In this document: positions 53,708 to 63,516 of the stretch, one piece after another
Position numbering within the stretch: the first letter of the stretch is position 1
Layout: each line of letters opens with the position of its first letter
Assembly: GCA_016929525.1 (NCBI GenBank)
Contig: JAFGIP010000117.1
Span: 1 to 64,000 of the forward strand
Length of the DNA: 64,000 nt
From: Bacteroidales bacterium
GTDB lineage: Bacteria > Bacteroidota > Bacteroidia > Bacteroidales > UBA10428
Reading direction: 5' to 3'
Translations under genes and position numbers: made by a program
Notes under the pieces: generated by a model
Told to the model about the DNA's origin: nothing
The model's database searches: none
The model's input: the letters and a program-made list of their open reading frames with translations, nothing else

Positions 53708-54745
53708 ATGAATAAAAGAGGATTTGCCAGTGATAACAATGCAGGGGTGTCACCGGAAGTTTTACAGAAACTTACTGAAGTAAATACAGGGCACGTGGTT
53801 GGGTATGGCGATGATATATATACTGCCGAAGCGGTCAATAAGATTAAAGAACATTTCGGTCGGGAAGCAATTCCGTATTTTGTATTTACCGGTACGGCAG
53901 CGAATGTGCTTTCAATAGCAGCATCCGGAAAGCCTTTTAACTCAGTCTTTACTGCTGATACATCACATATAAATGTCGATGAATGCGGTGCCCCCGAGAG
54001 ATTCTCCGGATGCAAGGTTATAAGCATTTCGACAAAAGATGGTAAGCTCAGGCCTGAATTACTTAAAGAACATATGATAGGTTTTGGATTTGAACATCAT
54101 TCACAGCCGGGTTTGATATCTATATCGCAATCGACAGAACTTGGAACTGTGTATACTGCCGATCAGATAAAAGATCTTGCAGAATTTGTTCATCAGTACG
54201 GAATGTTTCTGCATATTGACGGAGCCAGACTGTCAAATGCAGCTGTTTCAACAGGGAAAAGTTTTAAAGAATTAACAAGTGACTGCGGGGTTGATATTTT
54301 ATCATTTGGAGGGACAAAGAACGGATTGCTTGCTGCGGAATCGGTTATATTTTTTCGGAAAGAACTGGCTCATGAATTTAAATATATTCGTAAACAGGGT
54401 ATGCAACTGGCATCGAAAATGCGCTTTATTGCAGCACAGTTTCTGGCTTTCTTCGAAAATAACTTATGGGAGAGAAATGCAAGCCATGCAAATGAGATGG
54501 CTCAGAAATTATATTTTGCCGTTAAAGACGTGCCTGGTGTCAGGATTACTCAAACAGTAGAATCGAATGGTGTATTTGCCTGCATTCCGAAAGATATAAT
54601 ATCCGATCTGCAAAGCGAATTCTTTTTTTATGTATGGAATGAACAAAACGGAGAAGTTCGCTGGATGACTTCTTTCGATACAACAGAAGAGGATATTGAA
54701 TTATTCAGAGATAGACTGAAGCAACTTCTAGATAAAAGAAAATAA
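53708..54745 (+). CDS. ltaE: Low-specificity L-threonine aldolase
   Basis: A 345-residue fold-type I PLP enzyme that splits threonine (and beta-hydroxy amino acids) into glycine and an aldehyde. PLP-binding Lys204 is in LSFGGTKNGLLAAE; the active-site segments DNNAGVSPEV, FTGTAANVLSI and LHIDGARLSNAAV fit threonine aldolases, with Asp171 contacting the PLP ring. It is divergent from the TlpA-like gene and ends 3 bp before the convergent queA-like gene. No other glycine or threonine genes are near. Confidence 0.93.
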   Translation: MNKRGFASDNNAGVSPEVLQKLTEVNTGHVVGYGDDIYTAEAVNKIKEHFGREAIPYFVFTGTAANVLSIAASGKPFNSVFTADTSHINVDECGAPERFSGCKVISISTKDGKLRPELLKEHMIGFGFEHHSQPGLISISQSTELGTVYTADQIKDLAEFVHQYGMFLHIDGARLSNAAVSTGKSFKELTSDCGVDILSFGGTKNGLLAAESVIFFRKELAHEFKYIRKQGMQLASKMRFIAAQFLAFFENNLWERNASHANEMAQKLYFAVKDVPGVRITQTVESNGVFACIPKDIISDLQSEFFFYVWNEQNGEVRWMTSFDTTEEDIELFRDRLKQLLDKRK

Positions 54746-54748
54746 CAT

Positions 54749-55963
54749 TTAATACTTTTTTTGCCATAGAATAGAACTATCGCCATAACTGAGAAACCTG
54801 AAATTGTTACTGAGAGCGTAACGGTATATATCTTTCCATGCATCACCAACAAACGCAGCGACGAGCAATAATAATGTACTTCCCGGCTGGTGGTAATTTG
54901 TTATCAGTATATCGACAACCCTGAACTGATAGCCGGGAACAATCATAAGAGATGTTTTAAAGTCAAGGAATTTTATTCTTTCTTTTGCTAACAAGTCAAT
55001 CAGACCATGCAGTGCTTCAGTTAGAGTTAAATCAGGATTAATATTTTTGTAATCCCACTGGCCAACTTCGGTCACAAGCTTGTTTTTTTGAATTGATTTT
55101 ATGGCAAGCCAGTATAGGCTTTCCAGTGTTCGAAGGGTTGTGGTGCCTGTAGCAATCACCCCTTTACTTTGTTCAGTCAGATGTCTGATAACGTCATCAC
55201 TTATTTCTACTGTTTCCGTATGCATTGTATGATCAAGAGCATTTGTTGCTTTAATGGGCTGAAAAGTACCGGCACCCACATGCAATGTTATTTCATTCAG
55301 CGTTATTCCTTTTGCTGTAAGCCTTGCGATGATATTTTCAGTGAAGTGTAAACCGGCTGTCGGTGCAGCAACAGAACCCCTGAATTTGGAATAAATGGTC
55401 TGGTAACGTTCCTTATCAATTGATTCGGATTTTCGTTTTAAATAAGGAGGTATCGGAATAATACCTGCCGATTCAATTAATTCTCCGAAGGTACACTCCT
55501 CATCCCACGAGAATTTTATAAGTACCTTATCATTCTCAATTTTGATCTTCTCTGCATAAAGAATATGTGTTCTTTTATTGATCAGGATCTTCATTTGCAA
55601 TATTTCCGATTTCCATTTCTTTAAATTCCCGACCATACACATCCATGTACATGATTTTGTTTGTGTAAATGCTGTCTGATATTCAACCGGATCTACCGGA
55701 GACAGACAAAAAATTTCTATGGATGCTCCGGACGCTTTTTGAAATTCCAGTCGCGCATGAATTACCTTTGTGTTATTATAACAGAGGCTGCTATCTTGCG
55801 GTAGAATTTTATCGATATCACTGAATATTGTATCACTGATATGACCATTCCTGTAAATAAGCAATTTAGATGAATCTCGCTTCTCCAAAGGATATTTAGA
55901 TATCTTTTCTTCGGGCAGAATGTATTGATATTCATCCAGAGGTATATTATCAAATGCCTTCAA
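54749..55963 (-). CDS. queA: QueA-like tRNA ribosyltransferase-isomerase, long form
   Basis: A 404-residue member of the QueA family, which transfers and isomerises the ribosyl part of S-adenosylmethionine onto preQ1 in tRNA to make epoxyqueuosine. Hallmarks: CYNNTKVIHARLEF, SVAAPTAGLHFTENII and NYHQPGSTLLLLVAAFVG. It is longer than the usual 340-350 residues, with an insert around residues 85-140 (CTWMCMVGNLKKWK). Bacteroidota often carry both a short QueA and this long paralogue, so the activity may differ. The start is TTG at 55963, as no ATG precedes the conserved N-terminus in frame. Confidence 0.85.
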   Translation of the reverse strand: MKAFDNIPLDEYQYILPEEKISKYPLEKRDSSKLLIYRNGHISDTIFSDIDKILPQDSSLCYNNTKVIHARLEFQKASGASIEIFCLSPVDPVEYQTAFTQTKSCTWMCMVGNLKKWKSEILQMKILINKRTHILYAEKIKIENDKVLIKFSWDEECTFGELIESAGIIPIPPYLKRKSESIDKERYQTIYSKFRGSVAAPTAGLHFTENIIARLTAKGITLNEITLHVGAGTFQPIKATNALDHTMHTETVEISDDVIRHLTEQSKGVIATGTTTLRTLESLYWLAIKSIQKNKLVTEVGQWDYKNINPDLTLTEALHGLIDLLAKERIKFLDFKTSLMIVPGYQFRVVDILITNYHQPGSTLLLLVAAFVGDAWKDIYRYALSNNFRFLSYGDSSILWQKKY

Positions 55964-55980
55964 AATTGCTTTATTTGCCG

Positions 55981-55998
55981 CAAAAATAGCTAATTTTG
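55981..55998. promoter_or_regulatory. Symmetric divergent promoter between queA-like and smr genes
   Basis: Two TAnnTTTG elements lie back to back: TATTTTTG on the leftward strand (55981-55988) and TAATTTTG on the rightward strand (55991-55998), separated by GC. The 18 bp form a near-palindrome. Each points at its gene: the leftward start is 18 bases from its element, and the rightward ATG 24 bases. Confidence 0.6.
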
Positions 55999-56021
55999 CT
56001 GGTCGGTAAATAAATTATTAA

Positions 56022-57068
56022 ATGTTAGTAAAAATCGGGTCGAGAGTTAAATTTCTGAATGATACAGGGGGAGGGGTTGTAAAAGGTTTTTCAGGAGATA
56101 AAATGGCTTTGGTTGAAACCGATGATGGTTTTGAGGTACCTGTTTTAGTGACCGATTTGCTGATTGAGGAATCCGTGGGATATGGAATGGGAGATGAGCA
56201 TGAACAGGAAGTAACAGTCGAAAAACAACCTGAAGTTAAGCCTGCTGAAAAAAAGCAGGAGATTGGTTTTGAGGAGAAGAAATTTTCCAGACATCAAGGC
56301 GAAATCGTCGTAGCTTTTGTTCCCGAAAACGAACAGGTTTTACACGTCAGTAATTTTGGTTTTTATCTTATTAACGACAGCAATTATTATATCGATTATG
56401 TTGCTTATATAAAAGATAGTGGCGTTTATACATTGCTTACAAAAGGAAGTATTGAACCTGATACGAAGATAATGCTTGAAAGCTTTAGTCAGACCCGGAT
56501 AGCAAAGATCAGAGAAGTAAGGATACAGGGTATATATTATAAACACGGATTACTTGAAGTATCTGAACCCCTGGATATCAGTTACAGTCTTGAAGGTATT
56601 AGTTTTTACAAAACAGGCTTTTTTAAAGAAAATGAGTATTTCGATGGCAGGGCTTTGATCTTTAAAAAAGAAGAGTTTGATATGAAGACTGTGATTGAGA
56701 GTCTTTCAGAGGGTGAAATATCGAATGTTGCTAAAATTAAAGAGGCTGAACAGGAGAAAAAGAAATCTGCCAAAGCTTATGAGAATTTAACAGAAGAAGT
56801 AGATCTTCATATCGAAGAAATTATTGATGATCATAAAGAAATGTCCAATGGTGAGATTATTAATATCCAGCTTGGCAGGTTTGAAACAGCTTTGGAAACA
56901 GCCTTACGAGGAAAGACAAAGAAAATTATATTTATCCATGGAGTAGGAAATGGCAAACTGAAATATGAGATGCGTAAGAAACTGGACAGGAAATACCCTG
57001 ATCTGAAATACCAGGATGCATCATTTCGTGAATATGGTTATGGTGCAACAATTGTATATTTGAAATAG
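56022..57068 (+). CDS. DUF2027 and Smr-domain protein
   Basis: A 348-residue protein of a Bacteroidota-specific layout: an N-terminal small beta-barrel (IGSRVKFLNDTGGGVVKGF), a charged linker, the DUF2027 beta-rich region (about 90-230), a short Glu/Lys helix, and a C-terminal Smr domain (about 265-348: EVDLHIEEII ... IIFIHGVGNGKLKYEMRKKL). Smr domains nick or bind nucleic acid, as in MutS2 or ribosome-rescue nucleases; the conserved DLHIEE and HGVGNGKL motifs are present. Its role is not established. Ends 32 bp before rnpB. Confidence 0.9.
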   Translation: MLVKIGSRVKFLNDTGGGVVKGFSGDKMALVETDDGFEVPVLVTDLLIEESVGYGMGDEHEQEVTVEKQPEVKPAEKKQEIGFEEKKFSRHQGEIVVAFVPENEQVLHVSNFGFYLINDSNYYIDYVAYIKDSGVYTLLTKGSIEPDTKIMLESFSQTRIAKIREVRIQGIYYKHGLLEVSEPLDISYSLEGISFYKTGFFKENEYFDGRALIFKKEEFDMKTVIESLSEGEISNVAKIKEAEQEKKKSAKAYENLTEEVDLHIEEIIDDHKEMSNGEIINIQLGRFETALETALRGKTKKIIFIHGVGNGKLKYEMRKKLDRKYPDLKYQDASFREYGYGATIVYLK

Positions 57069-57100
57069 GTTCATTGAAGTAATTACAGAAAACCAGAATA

Positions 57101-57473
57101 GCAGTAAACTGTTTTATCGCTCCTGTTATATAACAGGAGAGGAAAGTCCGGACAACACAGGGCACCATACTTTCGAAAGAAAGATGTTCGTGAGAGCATA
57201 GAAGCGGAGAAGAAAATAACTGCCTGTTGAAGTGTAGGAGGATGGGTAAACCCGCCTTCGATAAAGCTTCGGTTGGTAAAGGTGAGAAGGTGGGGTAAGA
57301 GCCCACCAGTTCTGATGGTGACATTAGAAGCTGTCCGCCTTATGGGTTGTAAGATCACGTATATCAGCAGTTAAGGGCTGCCCGTCCGATGCTGAGGGGT
57401 AGATCGCACAGATAAATGATAAAAACCCTGTTAGCGATATCGGGGTACAGAATCCGGCTTACAGGTTTACTGC
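57101..57473 (+). ncRNA. rnpB: RNase P RNA (type A)
   Basis: The catalytic RNA of RNase P, which removes the 5' leader of tRNA precursors. P1 is GCAGTAAAC (57101-57109) pairing with GTTTACTGC (57465-57473). The P4 strand GAGGAAAGTCCGGAC lies near 57139-57153 and its partner ACAGAATCCGGCTTAC at 57447-57462. The internal GGTGGGGTAAGAGCCCACC hairpin near 57290 and GTAAACCC near 57247 are family signatures. Length about 373 nt is normal for a type A RNA. It follows the smr gene directly and might share its transcript; a TTTTT tract after 57473 may end it. Confidence 0.95.
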
Positions 57474-57491
57474 TTTTTAATATAATAAAAA

Positions 57492-57512
57492 GCCCCTGAA
57501 TAAAACAGGGGC
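57492..57512 (-). terminator. Terminator of the GH5 gene
   Basis: GCCCCTG (57492-57498) and CAGGGGC (57506-57512) form a 7-bp stem; on the leftward strand the hairpin is followed by TTTTTATT, right for a terminator of the gene ending at 57548. Confidence 0.8.
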
Positions 57513-57547
57513 ACCCTCACTTTTTCACTTACCTGTTCGTTTGGGAT

Positions 57548-60262
57548 TTATCTTTCAACAATAAATTTTGATGTATATATACTACCGCCATCTATTACTG
57601 TCAGAAAGTAGATTCCTTCCGAAAGACAACTTATATCAATAGTATGTGTATTTTTAATGTTCGTTATGGTTTTATTTAATACTGTTTGACCACTGATATT
57701 TCTTATACTGAATGATGTTCCGGCAGCTGCATTATCTTTTAATACAATATTAAGATCGGCATTACATGGATTTGGGAATATGTTCAGGACATTATTTTCT
57801 GCAAATTCCTGGACAGATACAGGATTGCCAAAACTAAACCAGTTAAGGTTAAAACCGGCGGTATTAACTCTAATCCTCAGCGTATATAACCCTGCAGGCA
57901 GTTCAATATTTTCTGTTACAGTTCGCCAGGTCTGCCATCCTCCTGTAACCGGCAATCTGGTTGTAAGAAGTGTAGTCTGGTTTTCTTCATCATCGATCAT
58001 AATAAGAGAAATTGATCCAGCAGTATTCAGAGCTGCAACCCTATAACTTACTCCATACATTTGTCCGTTCTGTACATCTACCTTGTAGTCCATAAAATCG
58101 CCACTGTCTGTATAACCAATGTTCAGCCCGCCACCGGTATCGGTTGTGGTTTCTGTTTGAATACCTTCCATATAGAAATAATCTTCAGCTTCAATTTTTC
58201 CGGGTATTACGTGTCTGTCGGGGAGGTTGTTGGTGATTATCAGATCGGAAAATTCTTCAAGTGCTTGTGCATCACTATTTAGAATACTTGTGCCCGTATA
58301 AGATATAGTTAGTTCATCTTTATATATAAAAGATTCTGCAATTGTAATTACCAGAACCTGATTTGAATAGCTACTTACAGATACGCTTGTTGGTGTAAAC
58401 GATTCACCACTTATATCCACTGAAAAATCTGACAGCTCCGTGGAGAGAGGTAATTCGACTTCTTTGTTCAGTGTTAAGTATATCGTATCTCCGGTCGCGT
58501 TTGTAGCTGCAGAAACTGCAAGAAACGGAATTTCAGTTAATGCAACGGGATTTACAAACCCGAACCAGCTTATGTTGGTTCCCCCTTCATCTGTATACAT
58601 TCTTATAGTGTGGGTTCCTTTAGGAAGGACTACATTACTGAATGAAAGCGAATCAAAGACACTCCATGCTCCAGTTGAAGGTACATTAATGATACCAGTC
58701 ACATCTATGCTATCTACCTCGAAATGCATTATTGTAGAAGTGTTCAGACCACCGTATCGCAGGATGAAAGTGTAACCAGCAGCGGAGTCAATATCAACAG
58801 TATACTGAATCCATTCACCGGGAGCAGTCCAGCCAACATTATACCCGTTACTGTTTAGCTCGTCGCTGCAGTGTTCAATATCAACACCATCGTTACGATA
58901 TGTCCAGCCATTATTCCAGGTTCCTTCACCGACTCTTTGATATTCGAGATCTTCATATGCTACGCCATTTCTTCCAAGATCATAATCTGTAGCATAAATG
59001 ATTCCTGGTATTGTATGTTCGCTAAAAGGAATAGCTGTGTAATTATTTACCATGCGCGTGAAGGCATCAACAACATCGCGGTGTATGATGCAGTTTTCAA
59101 GTTTTAGGTTTTCGGTAATCTGCATAAGTGCATCTTTGGCATACTCAACAGAGGGTTTAGGATGTGATGATGGAGCATTCCAGTAATCCAGGAGCTCCTG
59201 GTATTCATCGGTCTTAACAACAGTTGTTATTCCCACAACCGAACTGACCTTCTTTTCCGGCCAGAATGAATATCCAATATTTTCCTGCTCCATCAGTTCA
59301 ATTAATTCAGTAAACCAAACATTTGAATTTTCTCCGGTTTCACCGAGCCAGACAGGCACATTATGCAAGGAACGTAAATTCTTCACCCAGTTTATAGCAC
59401 TTACATCGTTAGAATTCCAGTACTTATGAAAACTTATTACAAGGTTATCATCCCATGGTCCCGTGAAACCGCTGTAATCATTACCCCAGTTATTACCTTC
59501 GATTATTACCATGTGGTTAGTGTCGACTGTTCGAATTGAATCCGTTATTCTTTCAAGCAGTTCCCAAAGAGCGGCATTACCACTACTCTGAAGAGGATCC
59601 CATTTTGTCTCATTAATCAGATCATAACCGCCAATCCACTCTTCATCTTTATATCTGTCAGCAAGTGTTTTCCATAAATCGGCAGTTCGTGCTTTATTTT
59701 CCTCCGATTCCCAAAGTGAAGGAAATTCCGGATTATAATCGCTGATAGCTGCATCGCTCCCTTGTCCTCCGGGTGCTGCATGCAGGTCCAGAATCAGGTA
59801 CATCTCATTATCGGCACACCAGTCGAGCAAACTGTCAACCATCTTAAAACCTGTATCGATATATTCACCGACAGCTAATTCTTGCGGTGAAAAAAGGTTG
59901 TAATGCATGGGAAGGCGGACCGAATTAAATCCCCATGCCGCAAGTGAGTCGATATCAATTCTTCTTACATGATTGGCCAGCCATGCCATATAAAAAGTGT
60001 CGGTATTCTCTTCACCAATAAGATCTTCAATAGCCTCACGTATTTCATGTTGTGCATTGGCGAATGATGAGGTTTCAAGCATATATCCTTCCTGGAGCAT
60101 CCAACCTCCAAGTCCCATACCTCTCAGGAGAATTTCTTCTCCTTCGCCGTCTACAATACTGATTCCTTCTGCATGCAAATATCCCTGTGAATATGAGTTA
60201 TATACATTTAAACTGATATTGCTAATAAGTATAAATACAAAATTGAATAATGTTATTTTCAT
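57548..60262 (-). CDS. Secreted GH5 glucanase with two CBM6-like modules and T9SS sorting domain
   Basis: Start at ATG 60262 (904 residues); a TTG six codons upstream is less likely. After a signal peptide comes a GH5 catalytic domain (about 30-390, numbering from the TTG) with acid/base Glu224 in YDLINETKWDP and nucleophile Glu314 in VWLGETGENSN; its closest look is to cellulases and exo-glucanases. Then two CBM6-like carbohydrate-binding modules (about 425-580 and 680-810; GYNVGWTAPGEWIQYTV and GLNIGYTDSGDFMDYKV), an intervening beta domain, and a T9SS sorting domain (IFPNPCNADLNIVL ... SKFIVER). It probably acts on beta-glucan or related polymer outside the cell. The reg_prop regulator upstream likely controls it. 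Confidence 0.9.
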   Translation of the reverse strand: MKITLFNFVFILISNISLNVYNSYSQGYLHAEGISIVDGEGEEILLRGMGLGGWMLQEGYMLETSSFANAQHEIREAIEDLIGEENTDTFYMAWLANHVRRIDIDSLAAWGFNSVRLPMHYNLFSPQELAVGEYIDTGFKMVDSLLDWCADNEMYLILDLHAAPGGQGSDAAISDYNPEFPSLWESEENKARTADLWKTLADRYKDEEWIGGYDLINETKWDPLQSSGNAALWELLERITDSIRTVDTNHMVIIEGNNWGNDYSGFTGPWDDNLVISFHKYWNSNDVSAINWVKNLRSLHNVPVWLGETGENSNVWFTELIELMEQENIGYSFWPEKKVSSVVGITTVVKTDEYQELLDYWNAPSSHPKPSVEYAKDALMQITENLKLENCIIHRDVVDAFTRMVNNYTAIPFSEHTIPGIIYATDYDLGRNGVAYEDLEYQRVGEGTWNNGWTYRNDGVDIEHCSDELNSNGYNVGWTAPGEWIQYTVDIDSAAGYTFILRYGGLNTSTIMHFEVDSIDVTGIINVPSTGAWSVFDSLSFSNVVLPKGTHTIRMYTDEGGTNISWFGFVNPVALTEIPFLAVSAATNATGDTIYLTLNKEVELPLSTELSDFSVDISGESFTPTSVSVSSYSNQVLVITIAESFIYKDELTISYTGTSILNSDAQALEEFSDLIITNNLPDRHVIPGKIEAEDYFYMEGIQTETTTDTGGGLNIGYTDSGDFMDYKVDVQNGQMYGVSYRVAALNTAGSISLIMIDDEENQTTLLTTRLPVTGGWQTWRTVTENIELPAGLYTLRIRVNTAGFNLNWFSFGNPVSVQEFAENNVLNIFPNPCNADLNIVLKDNAAAGTSFSIRNISGQTVLNKTITNIKNTHTIDISCLSEGIYFLTVIDGGSIYTSKFIVER

Positions 60263-60451
60263 TTTAGAACAGTTTTTCAAAGGTAAATAAAGTATTTAGT
60301 ATCAATTATTTGAATGATACTTTTAAATCATACGTGCAAAGATTCGAAAATGGTTCATATAAACAGTCTCATTTTTAAAAAGATGCTATGAATTAACTAT
60401 GACAAATTATGATTTAAAGAATGAAAGCTTTAATAGTACTATATTTTATAC

Positions 60452-63412
60452 TTAAAAGTTCAGTAAGAAATCATAGAGGTCCTCATGTGGTTCCAGACCA
60501 ATTCTTTTTCTTAAACGGTTTCGTGCTTTGTCAACACCACTAAGCGTAATATTCAGCAATGAAGCAATTTCTTTTGATGAGAGATTTAAACGCAGGTAAG
60601 CACAAAGTTTAAGGTTTGAACGGGTGAGTTCAGGATATGTTTCTTTAAGCCTGCCCAGCAGGTTCATATATACACGATCGAAATTGAACTGGAATTGCTC
60701 CCAGTAATTGTCACGATCGATTTCTCCGGTAAGAAGTTTTAACGTTTCATCAAGTTTTGATGAGTATTGTTCCGATGCTCTTAATTCTTCTACGTTCTGA
60801 ACTACTTTTTGCAGCATTTCATTTTTTTGCGCAAGTAACATGGTACTTGAAGCAATCTCTGATCTAAGTTCCTCATTTCTCTGACGAACCATTTCTTTTT
60901 CATTACTAAGTGCTCTTTCTTTAATCTTATGTCTGTACTGTTCTCTTTCAGTGCGGTAAATCACATAAATTATTAACAAGATTATTAAAGTGATAAGTAT
61001 CCTAAACCACAGAGTTTTCCAAAAAGGCGGATCAATAAGTATGCTTAGAGTAACTGGCTTTGGGTTCCAGTTGCCACTTGAATTGGTCGAAGAAAGAAGA
61101 AATGTATAATCTCCTCCCGGTAAATTTGTATATGTTGCTGATCTGTGTGAAGCATCCGTTACAATCCATTTTTCATCGAATCCTTCCAAACGGTATCTGT
61201 ACAGGATTTTTGACGGTGCTGAAAATTCAAGTGCTGAGAACTCGATGGTAAAAACATTGTCTTTATAGCTCAGCTCAACCGATTCCGAATAAGTGATACT
61301 ACTGGGCAAAATTATTTGATTATTATATTTTGCACCAGGTATAATTTCCTGGTTGTGGATTTTAAATGTTGTTAAAGTTACAGAAGGGAAGCTGGTATCA
61401 AAAGTAAATTCCTCTGGATGGAATGAACACAGGCCCTGAGTGGATCCGAAAAATATCCTGCCATCACTTCCTTTTAAAGAGCTGTTACCATTAAATTCGC
61501 TACCGGGCAATCCACTTATCTGATCGAAGGCAAGTACTTTTTCTTTACCTGGTGAGTATCGCATAATACCCCTTCTGGTACTTATCCATAAATTTCCTGC
61601 TGAATCTTCTTCAACAGACTGCAGAGAATTATTTATAAGTCCGTTTTCGAAAACTACGGTTTTAAATTTACGACTGTCATAATTAAACTGTGAAAGACCC
61701 CCATCTGTGCAAATCCAAAGCCTGTTTTTGCTGTCTTCAAAAATGCAGTTGATAATATTATCAGGTATGCTGCCCGTTCTGTTATCAGCAAGAAAATGCT
61801 CAAAGGTTTTTGTGTCACGATGAAAAATTTCCAGACCACCATACGTACCTATCCATAAATTTTTTCTGCTGTCTTCAAAAATAACCGATACCTGTTCGTG
61901 TATTATTGCTGCAGGATCATTTTGTTCAGGATAATAATTTATAAAAGTCTCGCTGTTACGGTCAAATAAGTTAAGACCACCCCCCAGTGTACCAACCCAA
62001 ATGTTATACTGGCTGTCCTCAAATATTGCCCAGACATTATTGTGAGAGATACTTTTTGGATTGTTTTCATCAGGAGTATAAACTTTAAATGACTTACTAT
62101 TATTTTTAAGGAGGTTGAGTCCTTTTCCAAAAGTACCTGCCCACAAATCATTTTTACTATCTATGAGCAGATCAATTACGTTATTACCACTTATTGAACC
62201 CGGAGTATCACTGTGCAGATAATATATAAATTCACCGGTTTCAGAAGATAATTTGCATAGTCCGCCGCCATCGGTACCCATCCATATATTATTATCGGGG
62301 TCTTCAACAATGCAAAGTACAGAAGGATGCTTCAGACCCTGATTTACATTTTGTTTGATTATTGAGAAACGTTCACTGTTATGCCTGTAAAGGTTAATAC
62401 CACCCTGGTTGGTGCCAATCCAGATGTTTCTGTTTTTATCAATAAGCAATGATAACAAAGCATTTGTACTTAGTGATTCTTCTATACAAAAATCAAATAA
62501 ATGTTTGCGGTAACTGTAATCATCCAGATCAAGTATGGACAAGCCCTGACCATCATTTACAATCCACATTTTGTTGTTTTCATCAATCTGCATTTGTTTT
62601 ACCGTACTTTTCCCGAAACTCCATAATTTTGGATTGTCTGATGGTAAAATGAATTTTTCCGAAAGTATATCAAAAGCGAATAAACCATTATCTTCGGTTC
62701 CAATCCATAGTATATTGTTGAATACTATAAGTTCTTTGAAGTATGATGTAAACATTGGTTCACCTTTATATTCGGCTTTAAATAATGTAACCTTTCCGGT
62801 CGTATCTAGTTTTGATAGCATATTCCTTTCATGCGTAAGCCAGATATTACCAAAATTGTCTTCAGTAATTCCCGAGACATGTCTTGATGGAACTGAATAA
62901 TTATTGTCATTTGGAAAATAGGTAATATAATCTTTGGTTTCATTCTGATATTTGCTTACACCTCCACCTGCCGTTGCAATCCAGATATTTCCTTTGGTAT
63001 CGCAAATAATCTTGGTAACGGTATTATGTTTTAATGATGGTTGACCTTTGATATTTGCAGAATAATTTGTAAAGGTTCCTCTTGCCGGGTTATAAACGCT
63101 TACACCATTATCATTACTTCCAATCCAAAGATTTCCATCCCGATCTTCACACAGCGAGACAATTTTATTACTGCATATTGAATTGCTGTCTTTTGATAAC
63201 GAGAATGTTTTAAACTGGTATCCGTCATATCTGTTAATACCTCCGTAAGTCCCGAACCATATAAAACCCTTTGAGTCCTGAAAAATACAGTTTACTGTAT
63301 TGTTGGATAAACCATCTTCGGTAATAAAATGCAGAAATCTGATCTGCTTTTCATCTGAGGCACCAGAGATAAGTGTTATAGAAAGTAATATGAAAAAAGA
63401 AAATACCCGCAT
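60452..63412 (-). CDS. Propeller-sensor transcriptional regulator with LuxR-type helix-turn-helix
   Basis: A 986-residue one-piece sensor-regulator. Signal peptide, then two-component-regulator propeller repeats (for example GFIWFGTYGGINRYDGYQFKTF and NIWVGTLGGGLNLFDRN) over about 25-690, Y_Y_Y domain (about 735-800), one membrane helix (FRILITLIILLIIYVIY), a coiled coil, and a C-terminal LuxR/GerE-like HTH (about 927-986: LSSKEIASLLNITLSGVDKARNRLRKRIG). It lacks kinase and receiver domains, so periplasmic sensing must be passed directly to DNA binding. It lies upstream of the GH5 gene on the same strand, 189 bp away, which suggests that gene as a target. Confidence 0.9.
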   Translation of the reverse strand: MRVFSFFILLSITLISGASDEKQIRFLHFITEDGLSNNTVNCIFQDSKGFIWFGTYGGINRYDGYQFKTFSLSKDSNSICSNKIVSLCEDRDGNLWIGSNDNGVSVYNPARGTFTNYSANIKGQPSLKHNTVTKIICDTKGNIWIATAGGGVSKYQNETKDYITYFPNDNNYSVPSRHVSGITEDNFGNIWLTHERNMLSKLDTTGKVTLFKAEYKGEPMFTSYFKELIVFNNILWIGTEDNGLFAFDILSEKFILPSDNPKLWSFGKSTVKQMQIDENNKMWIVNDGQGLSILDLDDYSYRKHLFDFCIEESLSTNALLSLLIDKNRNIWIGTNQGGINLYRHNSERFSIIKQNVNQGLKHPSVLCIVEDPDNNIWMGTDGGGLCKLSSETGEFIYYLHSDTPGSISGNNVIDLLIDSKNDLWAGTFGKGLNLLKNNSKSFKVYTPDENNPKSISHNNVWAIFEDSQYNIWVGTLGGGLNLFDRNSETFINYYPEQNDPAAIIHEQVSVIFEDSRKNLWIGTYGGLEIFHRDTKTFEHFLADNRTGSIPDNIINCIFEDSKNRLWICTDGGLSQFNYDSRKFKTVVFENGLINNSLQSVEEDSAGNLWISTRRGIMRYSPGKEKVLAFDQISGLPGSEFNGNSSLKGSDGRIFFGSTQGLCSFHPEEFTFDTSFPSVTLTTFKIHNQEIIPGAKYNNQIILPSSITYSESVELSYKDNVFTIEFSALEFSAPSKILYRYRLEGFDEKWIVTDASHRSATYTNLPGGDYTFLLSSTNSSGNWNPKPVTLSILIDPPFWKTLWFRILITLIILLIIYVIYRTEREQYRHKIKERALSNEKEMVRQRNEELRSEIASSTMLLAQKNEMLQKVVQNVEELRASEQYSSKLDETLKLLTGEIDRDNYWEQFQFNFDRVYMNLLGRLKETYPELTRSNLKLCAYLRLNLSSKEIASLLNITLSGVDKARNRLRKRIGLEPHEDLYDFLLNF

Positions 63413-63516
63413 CAGTTATCTTGATCTCTATTTAATACCCAAAATAGCACAATTCTTATATAAAATAATTAAAATGATTGCCATTTTTTAATAAATTAGA
63501 GTACAAAGCCTGCTCA

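Noticed and set aside
60263-60280. TTG start for the GH5 gene
   Set aside because: An ATG six codons downstream directly precedes the signal peptide and is the better start.
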